Below, piece after piece: positions 1 through 12,600 of a DNA stretch of 64,000 bases. Both the position numbers and the translations under genes were made by a program. Below the pieces are notes generated by a model. It did not search any database. It saw only the letters and a list, made by a program, of their open reading frames with translations, and had not been told where the DNA came from. Position 1 is the stretch's first letter; every line of letters starts with the position of its first letter. This stretch comes from Ciona savignyi (taxonomy: Eukaryota; Chordata; Ascidiacea; Phlebobranchia; Cionidae): contig CH003106.1 in the NCBI GenBank assembly GCA_000149265.1, forward strand, positions 524,988 through 588,987, read 5' to 3'.

Positions 1-295
1 ATCTGTTAATAAGTAACCTGTAACCAAAATTTTGTCAAAATTTTGTAAAAATACCTCATGTAATATAATTCAATAACTTAATTTTTACAAGTTAAACAAA
101 ACGTAAATTTACTGTGCTAATTTAGTAATGGAATTATTGCTTTGATAATTGCATTCAAAATCTATTTTTGTGGGAAATTTAAAAATGCAGAATGTCTTGG
201 CAATTATACATATATATTTTTGATATCTAAGTTTTGCGATACATACCCTAATAAACTCAAATAAAAAGATTTTAATACAAAAAATAATTCATCAG

Positions 296-3200
296 AGTAT
301 ACATGGGGCAAATAAGTGAGACCGGTCTTGGAGAGGGGTTTCGAACTTTGAGGGTGGGTTCCCTTGGTACCCCACTCGGCACAATCACTATGTCGGCAGC
401 ACATAGAACCAACCAAAACCTACATGTATCTACAAAAGGACTGTAAGCAAGGATTTTTTTATCATATTAAAATGTATATAGAGAATATAGAGTATACAAG
501 CATTTGATTTAATTATTAACCAAATGTGGTCTACATCAATTTTACATGTATCTACAAAAGGACTATAAGCGTCGATTTTTTTTTTATAAAATGTCTATAG
601 TCAGTACACAAACAGTATATGAAGATTCAAATATCGACCAGATGTGCCGATATGATGTTTACTTAAATGAAACCGGGTTTTAAAATATTAAAATCAGTTT
701 TTTTTAAGCTTGGAGATCAATATTCAATAAACGCTCAGCAAACCTTTTTCAAAACGGCATGTTCATTGAAAGATGAGCTTAATTTCCTTAGGACTACGAA
801 GCCAGAATTGTTGATGACGGTGAAGCATGATTACTTCGGAGATGGGTCACGTCCCCACATTTCTTCCCCTGCCCGTCCCTGCTACACACTCAAGTCGAGA
901 ATACGAACGTATGTTTTTCAGTTTTTAAAATAACTGGCTAAAAACCAACATGAAAATTAGCATTTCATTATTATTGGATAAATCAGTGGCTAAAAAACAA
1001 ACATAAAATTTTGCATTTCATTATTATTTGATAAATCGGTGGGTAAACACCAGCACAGATATCCATTTTTCTTTTATTTCTTAAATCACTGACAAAAAAT
1101 ACGATTGTTTTTACTTATTACTTATTAAATTACAGGTTAAAAAAACAACATAAAATAAGTTTTTTATATAACTTCATAAATTATTGCCTAAAAACAAGCA
1201 AATTTATTTTCCTATTGGTGTGGTTAGTATGTATGATTTTTAGGTTAAATCTTTGTGCTTTAGTCGTATTTAAAAAAAAGAATATTAGACACAAACAAAA
1301 AAATTATGGGTGTCACGGCTGCACTTTAGTGGGTAAGGGTTAAATTTGCACCAACAACACCAATAACTTAAAGCTTGTGTTCATATGCAGCTTGGAATGG
1401 TTGATTCGGTAAATTTCGTTTAATTCATTTCGTGGGAAAGCAGCAAAAAATATAAAAACAGAAACGACGATAATTAATTTAACGCTGACTTGAAAAAATG
1501 AACATAAATTATCTTGTGCTCTGATTTCTTCGCCTTCACTGCAGTATGAGTGAAACATCGGAAACCATGGGGCCCGCCATCGAATCCTCCCCGGCATGCA
1601 ATGTCTTCAACACATCTTTTTCAGCCTCACCACCTGTCGGGAAACATTTAAAAGTGAGTTTTGTTAACAAAAGTAAAACGATCGAGGTCAAATTAAATGT
1701 TTTCATTTTCGTAGTCATATTTTTTGTGATATTTGTTCTCACGAATCATCTTCCTGTTTTTTTTTGCATATTATTTTTACAGACATACAATTTAATTTTT
1801 TTGTGGGGGTTCTAAGTGCACATGTTGCCCTTCTGTTTCATTAATGTTTTTTCGTTCTATACAATCAGTACTTCAGGAATGATAGCGATTTTGTAGATTT
1901 CTTTCTTTTCGGTTCCTATTTCCTGTATAAATGGTCAGGGCACATGATCCATGCACATGGCATCATATTTTGCTTTAATAAGTAGACTTTATACATCTAG
2001 AAACAAACAAAAAGTTTCCATAAACTACAAAGAAAAAAAATTGCATTAAAGAAAATATTTTTTTCATAAAAGATAGAACCCACTTGACATACTCTTAGAA
2101 TTGTAAATTATACTAATATAATCAGCTACGCTTTTTGTTTAACTAATAAGAAAAAACAGTTAATAATCACATGGTATACCAGCACTCCAGCAGTAATCAG
2201 TAAACACAGTCAAACCCAGGAACAGATGTTTAATGTTTGGAGAAAGTAGATTTGAAATGACACAAACAAGAGAGCACACATTCTGCTGAGCTTAAGAAAG
2301 TGTGGTGTGCATAACAGGCTTTCCTCTATGTAGTCACAAGGTTATCTGATGGCTGCCTATGTGGTAACGCTTCCTTGGTATTCGCAAGGTATATAACATT
2401 TGCTAATGTGATAACGCTCCCTTAATGATTTGCGTAATCTGACGATTGTATGTACGATAATCCGATGATTGTCCGCATTAGAACCCCCCTTAATTACATG
2501 TCAATTGTCGATAATGCTTCCTGAAGTATTCATAAGAAAATCCGATGATTGAACCCCCCCTTAAGTATTCGCTAAATAATCTGAAAATTGACTATAATAA
2601 CGCTCCATCAAGTAATCGCAATAAAATCTGTCAATTATTCGTTTAATAATACCCCCTTTTTCATTTAACAAACGTGAATATCCTATAATCCGTGGTAAAA
2701 ATACCAACCAACATCAGGGTGAACTGGATAGAAGTGGACACATTGGCGCCACATTCACAGTCGGGACGCCTCCAGGAACCACCCGACGTTCGACTTCCAT
2801 CCCAATTCTACCTAATTTGAGCGAGATTCATGACTACTATTCTCAAAGCAGGTAGTGCAGTTAAAAATTATTATTGTTTATAAATGGAGAACTGTATTTC
2901 CATTGAAAGTTTAAAAAGAAATAAAAGAAATATATTTTTTGTTGTTGGAAATGTTTTCTGTGTTGATTTTATAAGCTGTCGACTCTTGTTTAGCAATTTT
3001 TCTAAATTTTTAGTCCCAAGTCACCACCACAACATCGCAATCGGCTTGATGTGTACAACAGCTCCAAAACAAGAAGCAGTGCAGTGCATAAGTACGGTAA
3101 GAAATCAAGATCTGAACTTTGTTAAAATTTGTACTGACTCTGATTTTATCCACAGGTTCATCTGCGCCTTCAATGCAAGTCTACTACAAGCACAAATCCT

Positions 3201-5208
3201 CGCCGAGAGCAAACACACCGGATGCTGTTGAACAAGAGTCTTCTTGTCAACAATCGCCGGAAGAATGTAACGACTCCTCTTCTCCCGTTGACTCACAAAG
3301 TTACTCCACCTCCCAACCTAGCACCAAGTACTGTCACTGGAACAATTCAAATGTGAGAAAGATCACTGCAAGCGATGCTGTCCAGACATCATCAGGGGCC
3401 GGGGAGTTCAGCGCAACTCCTACGTCGATCCATGTTTCCCCCCCGCCTTCCGACCTGGTAACCGGCGCGTTTGTATCCGGGAAAACCGCCGCTCGTGCCA
3501 AAGCGGCGATCGCTGGAGAGTCCAGGCTGCTTCCTTTTCAGGACTTACTTCCAAACTCAGCTGCTGGGTATATGTCAGAAGATAATGCCTCGCAATTGAG
3601 TAGCTCCCCTGAAAGCACAGGAAAGGAGTAAGTACTAAGATTAGTTTCATTATTATGAGAAGTTCTTTGGGTAAAAATAAAGTCAGACCATCCATTTTAC
3701 AGATAAATATGAATCTGTATTAAGCTACATTTTGATAAAGCTTATCTAATTACAAAAAAATGTTTTGTTTTGTTTATATGCAAATTGGTTAACGATTTCT
3801 TGATTTTGTTAGTCGTTAAAACTGACAAAAAATGATTAACCGGTTAACCATTTACTAACGCACAGAACTAATCTGTATATTGAGCATTTACCAATTGGTC
3901 AAATGTAAAATGAATATTTAATGGCTTTAGGATAGCTTATATGATTGAAGGGTGGCAGTCCTGACCAGACAGGTGATTGGTTCGATCCACACCCACACCA
4001 CATTTATACCAGCTCTGCCCATGGACAATGTCTATGCAGACATTTTCTTGATCTATTAAATTCAAATTAATCACCCAAAATATAAGTATTAAATCAAACC
4101 ATTATACACACATCACAATAGCTTTGAAAATAAGACTTTCGGGCTTCGGCACAAGAGAATTTAATATTTTTTTATTTTCATTCCATCCAATTGCCATCCA
4201 TGAAATAAATTTAAATATTTTCTTTGCTTCTTAATACGAGTAAATATATAATTTTGTTTTTTTAATTTAGTTGATTTATTTTTGGCCCAATTTTACACAG
4301 CAGCAAATGAAATGATTTACAACACGACTAAAAGAAACATGCAACAAAAGGTGAATTTTTAACATGATTTATCCCATCTTTTTTTAGAATTATTGAAAAA
4401 GAGAGCAAAGGTTTAAATTCAGTCCCCCGAAGATACAGTAGCAGTAGCAGCCTTTCATCGAAACAAAGTGCGGACGGATCAAGCGTTGCCAAAACACATC
4501 ACGACTATGTGATGGTGGATCTGGTATGTTTTCAGCAGTTGTTTCTGTTTTCCCTATTTTTACCCTTTCATATTAAAATTGTTTATTTTTTTTCCTATTT
4601 TTACCCTTTGATATAAATATTGTCCCGTTTTTTTAAATATTTCTTGTCCATAGAATCCAGCTTTTGCACGAAACGATTCTTCCCTTGATCTCGGTACTTT
4701 CTACCGCGAGTGTGAAAACGTTCCGGAGCTAATTATGTTCAACGAACAAAACGGCACAGAAACCAATGAAACACTGGTGAGAGAAGCAAAAATACATGTC
4801 TTTGCGGTAGTACATAGGAAAATCATCTGTATGAGAAAAGTTTGAAAATAGCAGATTTTGGGTTGCTGGTGTAATTGATCTGGCAGGGATATGTTTTTTT
4901 CCCCATTAATGGAAAAATCCAGGAAATTTATCACATATGGAAGCATTATCACGTATATAACCATCCGGCTACCCCTTGAATATGTAAGGGAGCATTATTA
5001 CATTGACAATCGTCATATTACCTGGCCAATATGTATGGAAGTGTTAACACACCATCATATTACATTATACCCACCGTATGATGCTGAAGTTATTCATTAA
5101 GTCAATTTAAATTCGTTTCAGTTGGATTTAACGAAGCAACTTGAAGATTATGAGCAAGAGATAACAGATTTTGATGCGTTTCTTCATGAAATTAATGCCA
5201 CCACTTAG
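296..5208 (+). CDS. ATG13: ATG13, autophagy initiation factor (5' part outside the window)
   Basis: Partial gene. Exons: 296-442, 792-908, 1545-1653, 3021-3096, 3156-3627, 4388-4523, 4654-4776, 5122-5208 (TAG). All phases join, giving 421 residues in the window. ATG13 is the HORMA-domain scaffold of the ULK1/ATG1 complex that starts autophagosome formation. The first exon carries the end of the HORMA domain, with [20 protein letters not shown], a close match to vertebrate ATG13. A serine-rich, probably disordered region follows. The C-terminus keeps [13 protein letters not shown], then DLGTFYREC, and ends with an acidic helix containing DFDAF. Those C-terminal motifs align with the end of human ATG13. 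The start codon and most of the HORMA domain lie upstream of base 1. The 296 boundary and the small 3021-3096 exon are the least certain parts. A poly(A) signal lies about 460 bp after the stop. Confidence 0.9.
421..585 (+). repeat. Local duplication at an ATG13 splice donor
   Basis: About 28 bases around the exon donor (421-450, ending at gtaagc) recur at 544-573 with the donor GT changed to AT (ggactataagc). The flanking T-runs and nearby 'agtataca' type sequence are also similar. The second copy is non-coding and lacks a functional GT. Confidence 0.65.
2340..2680. repeat. Degenerate tandem repeat derived from the SINE 3' part
   Basis: About five or six imperfect units of roughly 55-65 bases sit in an ATG13 intron. 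Each contains a variant of 'gtgataacgctcccttaa' followed by 'taatctgacgattgt'. The same words occur once in the 3' half of the SINE-like repeats elsewhere in the window, so this looks like local amplification of a SINE fragment. Confidence 0.5.
4930..5095 (-). repeat. Decayed SINE-like fragment in the last ATG13 intron
   Basis: The words 'gcattattacattgacaatcgtcatattacctggcc' and 'gtgttaacacaccatcatattac' match the reverse strand of the SINE 3' half. It has no recognisable tRNA-like head. Confidence 0.4.
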
Positions 5209-6103
5209 TTGTACTTTACCTTTTTATTCTTGTTTTTATATTTTACCAATATTTTACGAATTTTTGTGCAATATTGCATTTCAAAAAATGTTTTGTTGTA
5301 CACCGTGTAACCTATTTTACTTGACAGAATAGTACAATGAATCGTATGTGTTCCTAATTTTGTCTGTATTTTTAAATTTTTAAACTCAGGTGGAACCCAC
5401 CTGATCTATTGTTTTAATATGGAAGCGAAAAGCTTGGGGGTATTGTTTTGCATTTTTTACTGCAAAAATTTCACGTGCAACAATGGTTTGTATGCTTAAT
5501 TCTGCAAATGAATTCCACTTGACAAAGATAAATATGTAAGAACATCAAACGTTTGGCTTATGGATATTTGGTAAACTTTTGTATGTAAGGACTGTGAAAA
5601 CTAAGACATATGGTTTTGCAAACAAACTTTGTATTCTTCGTCTAGTTTTGTTGTGACGCGAAAAATATGAAATAAACAACGTTTGTACAAAATTTCTTGA
5701 TGTAAAAATACTTGCAGCACTTTAAATTTAATACATTTTAAGATGTCTATGTTAAGAAAAAAATATTTAAACCCGAGTCGTGCAGGTTATCTTTAATACA
5801 TCACCAATTTTAATAATATTTCTTTTAAGTATATAAAGAATTTGATAAAAAGACGAGAAAATGAAGAAATTTAATGATATATATAATCGGTAAATATGTG
5901 GTTAAAATATTTTCAGATCCTACCATAAGCAATTCAAATGACTATCCTGCCAAAATAAACAAATAACCACTCGGGTTAAAGTGTTAACCTAGCTAAATAA
6001 ATCTAAAATTTCAAAAGCGGGTGATTTGTTTTTTAAAGGGAAAGTTTCGGAACTGATTTTAAAGTAAAAGCAACAAGAATTACATATTCAGAACATTGCA
6101 GTC
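5209..6103. other. ATG13 3' UTR and ATG13-CENPN intergenic region
   Basis: AT-rich sequence with no open reading frame of note. A canonical AATAAA at 5671-5676 on the + strand is the probable ATG13 poly(A) signal. The CENPN promoter should lie in 5700-6100, where I see no clear TATA box. Confidence 0.5.
5671..5676 (+). terminator. Poly(A) signal AATAAA (ATG13)
   Basis: First canonical AATAAA downstream of the ATG13 stop, about 460 bp after it. Confidence 0.5.
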
Positions 6104-9100
6104 ATGACTAGTTTGGAGAATGCGAGTTTACTATTAAGTAGCGTGCTAAAACGAACTTCGAAACATGAAATGAGAGCGCTTCTGACGAACTGGGGAAAGC
6201 TGCCGATATGGAAAATACAGTTTAACCGACCGAAGTATGAAATTATCCAAGAAATTTGTACAACATGTGAGGTAGGAAAGTTGGCGATTTTGGTTTTTTA
6301 AAAATCGGCATTTATAGCAATCAATGCAACATATGAAGGAAAAGTTTGATTGTATTTAAGGTATTTTGTAGAGTTGGGATAGGATAATTATGTTATCATT
6401 GTGAATGGAAAAATGCAAGATGCATTAAATCACATGCGCTTGTCAGATTGCTTTGTGCCCAACGTCGCATTACCAGAGCTATTGTGAGGTGTTGCCCAAT
6501 GCCCATGGTTTAGACGATCCTTCAATTTTGTAAAACCCATCATTTCACTCGGTTCAGGCATGATCAGTTTAGTGCGGATAACACAAGGACCCAATCGACT
6601 GGCTAGGCACTGGTTTCGAACATACAACCCTTGACTAAAAGACGTCGCTCTAACCGACTATTCTAATCGGTCGGAGTTCTACATTATTAAGGGTGCATTC
6701 TTGAATAGTTGCACAGTACACCTTCCAATTGTTTGTTGTGCACACACTCGAGATTTTGTCAGTCTATTTTGAAGTTGGTGTTTTGTAAAATAACCTGTCA
6801 CAACATTTGTAGTTTTACATAAAATACAAACCTGACACCAGTACAGAAGCTTCTGTTATGTATGCAATAATGCTATTTTTGTACTTTCCATTGTTGTTGC
6901 TAAATAACATTTTTCTCACACACAGGAATTTGAGATTGATGTGAAATATGCACTGGAACTAGATCTGTTATGTAAGTAATAAATTATGTTTATAATTCAC
7001 CTAAAATGATGTGTAATTATGGTAGTATTGTCTGAATGGCTAGGACTAATTTTTACAAGAAAGTATAGATTTAAATTTAGTAGTCTTTACACAGATACAT
7101 TTGTAAGTGTTAGAAAAAGCCAACCGGTTTATTTTACTAGCGTAACGCAATTGGAGTCAAAGCGTGTATGTAGAGGGTTTGGTGCTGTGTGAATGTACTT
7201 TTTGTTTAGGCATAAAAGTTAAATTTTGTCTTAAAAAAATCTCATGAGTGAACAAGCAAAATATAAAACAGAGTTTTATAGATCTACACATATAAATCCA
7301 TTGTATGGTAATTAATTTATCGATAACACGTTAAGAAACCTAATTCCATGTAAATAATTGTTGCTTGTATTTCAGACATAACTGAGTTTCCGCACAAAAA
7401 GTCATGGAAGGCGTACAAACTACTTCAACCAATCGGGAGCACGTTATCAGCCGAACACATGGAGCCTGATTCAGTACAACGATCTCTTCAGCAGAAGCTT
7501 TTTGTTGCTTTTTCTTGTGTAAGTCCGACTAGCAGTTCGGTGTTGTTTATAAACTCATTAGGCCTATATCTTTGTTGTCTTTGAGTCTAAAGGGTTGCAG
7601 GATCAAAACTAGTTGCTCGTTAGACACTTAGTGGAAAATTAATTAATTGGATACCACCCATTCATACAGTAAGTTAAATTTGAATCCAGCAAAAACAATA
7701 TGATTGAAAAATAAATAAAATACACAACTGTATAACTTCACACAGAGACAAAAATATAACTTTAAAAAAAAAATACAGTAGAAACCAATATAAAATGATC
7801 AGTAACTTTATATTGCACCATTTCTTGTTTTGGTTGATTGACATTTTGTATTCGTGCAGAACGTTACAGTCATGGAAAAGAAGTTTTCGCTATGGGGAAG
7901 GGTGAGCAAACCTGGTGTGGCCCAACCACTGTATTTCATCCACTTCCCATTCTCTAAGTACGTTCTTTTCAACAAGGCCAATGCCAAGCTGCAGTCTTTA
8001 GTTGAGCAAGTGAGTTTAGAGTTACTTGCATGCTACTTCACTACATTTGTATAACTGTATCAACCAAGAGTGTCAAACAACATATACATTTTTCTTAGTT
8101 CTAACTTCTAATCAAAGTGTTTTTTTTTATAAACAGTAGAATAGTTTTACCATTGTTTCTGTTCATAACATGTGACTTTTTGCATATAAACCAAGTTTCT
8201 GTAAGTTGTCTGCATGAATAATCACTTTTATGTTAAAGGGTTTAAAAAAAGGATTACATTTAGATAAGTACAATTTTACTTTATGCCTATAATTACATTG
8301 CATTTTCCAAACACTTTTAACTATATTATTTCTAGGCTTTAAGAAAAGTATTAGGGTTTCGTGCCATCGAGGCCATGTCTCTTGTGTCACCCCATCCTGA
8401 AGCACTGGCCCAGATCCTGCTTCATAACAGCGATCCGAATGACTCATACACCCACGATGAAGGCCACTTTAAAGCTGTGGAAAGAAATGGTAATATATTA
8501 GATGATACTTCATCGACATACCACATGTGTGATGGGTTAAGTTTTGGCTGAAAATTGAAAATAACTGGTGGAAAAAAGGCGGCGTCTGGTTTTAATCTTA
8601 CCTAACCCACCAAGCAATCTCGTGAGACAATTAATCAAACCTGCAGAAATTCTCTAGAAGAATCCCTGTTATTCTTCTTTTATTCCAACAGTCAGAGAAC
8701 CACTGAGGGAATGTGACAACCGTGTGAATATCTGCCACGCCAGAAAATTACAACGGGAAAAGAAATATACCGATCATCAGTTTGGCACCAAACTTCAACC
8801 TTCCTTGCCATCTATTGAACTAAAGGTATGTTATTCTGGTTATCAACCATCAACTTTGTGTTATTTGGGTGGTATTATGATGGTATTGTAGTGATTCTTA
8901 ACGTAGCAATTGACTCCTCCAACCACATAAGTAATTAACACTTAATTGGAATTTAAAATGAACATTACATTATTATGTATCTGTGGAATTTTCGCAAGTC
9001 TATATTACATACTTTTACCATTTAATCATTTTTTTATGAATCGCAAAGCCAAATTTCGAACTAATGGTAGGCTATTTTGGGTATTGAGTCAATACTATTG

Positions 9101-9486
9101 ACTATTAACTTATTGTTGTTTGTGTGGTATTTTAATAGTAATATGTATTTTTGACTTAATGATAGTCTTAATAATACACAGTATATACCGACCATTTAAT
9201 CATTTTCGGAAGTTTTTTGTTAACCGCAAACCAAAAACTTGTTCTTTAGACGGAGACACGGTTCCGGGGCCAAACTTATATCCCGGAGGTACCGCGATCG
9301 GCGCTCATTAAATGCAAAACCACCATGTCCGGCCCCAATGTACTTGAGGGATTACGGAAGCTCTCATTACTGGGAAACGCAGTGGCCCCCCTCCCAAGAT
9401 TCCTGACAAATATCTCGAAAACCGGTCAACAGTGTCTTAAAATTACCGACGCTATAAATGATGACACTTCGCGCCATTCTGCTTAA
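6104..9486 (+). CDS. CENPN: CENPN, centromere protein N
   Basis: Complete gene, 343 codons. Exons: 6104-6271, 6926-6971, 7376-7518, 7860-8009, 8336-8489, 8692-8825, 9250-9486 (TAA). All seven are joined by GT-AG introns with continuous phase. CENP-N is a subunit of the constitutive centromere-associated network. It reads the CENP-A nucleosome and, with CENP-L, anchors the kinetochore. The N-terminal helical (pyrin-like) region has LKRTSKHEMRALLTNWG and then EIIQEICTTCE, aligning with human CENPN IKRTILKIPMNELTTILKAW and the following HLCEE. The last exon has ETRFRG at its start and LPRFLTNI...CLKI at its end, matching the human C-terminal ETKF...SPLLTCI...YFKI. Length is close to human (339). 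The last exon has no ATG near its start and is only visible through splicing. I know no operon partner; TAF1C follows closely. Confidence 0.88.
6372..6677 (-). mobile_element. SINE-like tRNA-derived repeat (reverse) in CENPN intron 1
   Basis: Reads on the - strand from a tRNA-like head ('ccgaccgattagaatagtcggttagagcgacg' region, then 'gtatgttcgaaac') through 'aaccgagtgaaatgatgggttttac' to a '(tatcc)' type tail at 6372. The organisation is the same as the best copy at 25672-25972. Confidence 0.7.
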
Positions 9487-9697
9487 AATCTTCTATTTTT
9501 TAGATTTCTTTTTGCTTGAAAGTATATTTTTCACCAACTGCCTTATTTGTTTTTGGTTGATATAGTATTGTTTGTATTTTTTCCACATCATAAATCGACC
9601 GTTCTCATATTTATTCGTTTTATTATGTTCTTGTGTAGGTGGGTATGTTTAATGTGTAAGTGGGTATTAATTAACATGAATCTAATTGCCACATGAA
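9487..9697. other. Short CENPN-TAF1C intercistronic region
   Basis: About 211 bp of T-rich sequence with no canonical AATAAA or ATTAAA on the + strand (only a CATAAA variant). An in-frame TAA at 9683-9685 closes the TAF1C frame 15 bases before its ATG. The 'cttgtgtag' before 9650 could serve as a 3' splice site for a trans-spliced leader; this is inference. Confidence 0.5.
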
Positions 9698-12600
9698 ATG
9701 GTTCGGAAACAAACAATGGCAGCAAAGCGATTTTGCGATTACTGCTACCCGAAGACCAAACAGCTTGGTTCAAGTTTTCAACAAGTTTTCGATGAATATG
9801 GATGTTTGGAAGCAGTAGACGTTGAATTCAATGTAAGTTTTAAAGCTCAAAATACCTTTTCATGATAACTATATAAAACCAGAATGTTAAACTTTGTAGA
9901 AAAAGCTAATTTTACACCTAAAAAGAAAAAAAAGAAAATTTGCCATTGGGAAAAAAACATGAATTGCGCAAAATAGAAAATATATCTTATTGTCTGTAAA
10001 AAAGCACATAAAATTGCACTAAACATACCCGGTATAACATAAAGCTAAAATGTAATATAATATTTAGACATGGTTTAAAATAAAGCTTTAAATAAAAATA
10101 AATAGGCTGGTAGAAATAAAAGCTCAAATTGAATATGATCCTATTTTATGCCAGGATGAAAACAAACGGTTCACAGTTCAAGCCAAGAAACAGCGGCCTT
10201 TACTTGTTGATGAATTAAACAAAGACTCTAGTTGGTAAGTGGTGGCCTTATGTTATTGATTTTGACTTGTTTCCACCAGAGATCAAAACAAGTAATCTAT
10301 CGTATAGTTAAGATAACCAGATTTTTTTCTTCCGACTGATTAGCTTGGTGGGTTCTAAAGTGCATCGCGTTTCAGCTGAAAGGTTGCAGATTCAAACTTG
10401 TTCACAAGCTAGTCGGTTGTGTTCTTAGACACAGCACATGATCGGACATTTTCTGAACCTTTATCTTCTACTAAGTTTAAAGAACGTCCTAATCATACAC
10501 AACACAAAGCAATATCTCCAGTACCCCGTCGGTCAGCGCGTTGTAATTTGACGATAACCCATATATTAACATACTTTCCCACTCACAGGGATAAACAGAA
10601 TATTAAATTTTATACTCAATCTTTGTTTGATATACGATTTTACCAACGTACTGGTTTCAGGATTTTGGAGCCATGCACACCAGTCCTGCCACTTGGCAAT
10701 CCCGAGAATCTGAGCCATGAAATATACCCACCGATCCATATGCAGGATTATTACAAGGACACAATGGTGCATAATGCACAAGACTCTAGCAAATCCCGAA
10801 GTATGATCTGTAGTTTAATTCTAGATGCCCAAATTTTGAATTTTGTTGCAAATTGTAATTATTTATTTTTAATTTATCCGCTAGTTAGCTGATTGGTAAA
10901 GCATCAGGCCACCAATCAATAGGTTTTGAGATGGAAACCTGCCGCTAGCTGGTCAATCGTTTGTCTTTGCCATTTAGTGTATTTTGTTAACACCCAACAG
11001 TTTTATGATTAACACATCTTTAGTAATGCCCCTGGGGCGATTGCCTGTGTTATGCCCCAACATCTGTGTCTTCACCTACTGGATAGATAGAAGTACCTTT
11101 CTCTCATGGTAAATGTGATAATGTGAAAATCCTGCAACAATATTAATACACACACATATGCACTTAAATACACACCCATTCATGCATTACGAGTGTTTTG
11201 AAATATATATAATGTGTAAGACAAGAGGACATCAACAGACTGTTGTATATAGGTGACATTAGAATTTATTCATTTACTTTTTACCAAGAATAACTAAACA
11301 GATATAATATGAATCTAATTTCTAAACCATATTAATGTTTTTGAACAAAAAGAATTTAAACGACAAGAATAGGAAATTTTGTTTTCTCATTCACTGATAT
11401 ACAATGACTTTTTAGCTAACTCTTTAATATCCATGGTTATTTATTTCCTAGTATTGTCCATTTAGAATGATACCAATTTGCATTAGTTGGACCGTTACAG
11501 GACCTGTGTACAACATTAAGAGACACATGAGGAACTTAGCAAGCGACCATCCGGACGTTTATCAACCGACTTATGACAGACTCATCGCCAACGAGTCGCC
11601 GGTGGTCATTTCGGGGAAGAGGGGGCGCAAAACAATGGTCAGTAACTCCGTCGTAATTTTAACCAGGGGTGCAGCCCTAATTTTTTTAAATTCTGAATAA
11701 AGGCATTATTACAAAATGGTTACTGATATACGTGATAGAAATACAGATAGGTTAAAGTCATAATAGAACATTCTAGTAATTGTTGATTATTAAAGATTTT
11801 TTTACTTTTAAATGAAAACATTATTTGAATAAAAACAAGCACATGTATAATTGTGTAAATGAAATCAAGCACATGTATATCTTATAGTAGTAATGTACTT
11901 TTACAACCCTCAAATAATACTTTACCCAACTTTATAGTAATAAAAATCGCCGAACACAGTAAACAACTCATTTTAAACTACTGGATATCCATTTATAATA
12001 GCTAATATTTGAGAGTTATAACTGTAAGCTTGCTGTTTGTTAGTGGTACTAAATGAAATAATGAAACTGTTCATTTTTTTAGTAAACTACGTTTAGCATT
12101 TTACAAATTTTTATGGAAGCAAGAACCTTAGATTCCTCAATGATATTTCCACTCTGTACACTATAAACTTCTGATACGCCCTTTATATATAACTCACTGT
12201 AAACTCACTGATGATGATAATCATCGCAGCAAGGTAAAAGCTTCAACTTCGATCCAACCATGCTTGACACACCAGCTTCATTGCTGAAGGATTTGCTGAT
12301 AGAAGAAATATCGGATCAAACCAAATCTTTTGTCTTTAATGAAGATTATACTGGAGGTGTTCTATCAATGATTCCTCTTTCAAGGTAAGCTCTTTTGCTG
12401 CGTCGAATGTTTTTTGCTACATAACTTTCCGCTTTGAGTAATTTGCGGCTCATTTTATTGCTTTTATACGAATTGTAAAGTACTTATTAATTTGCCTGTT
12501 TAACATTTGTCTTTTCATACTAAGTTATCAAATTAGATATTGTTGTATTCTAGTATTGGATTTACATGGTAATAAATGAGTTTAAGACGAAAAACGTTGG

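Noticed and set aside
204..416. 70-residue frame on the - strand
   Set aside because: It is the antisense of the ATG13 exon, whose + strand reading [13 protein letters not shown] is unmistakable.
10419..10660. Coding sequence before TAF1C exon 3
   Set aside because: The open frame runs through a SINE-like repeat. Homology and phase support coding only from 10661.
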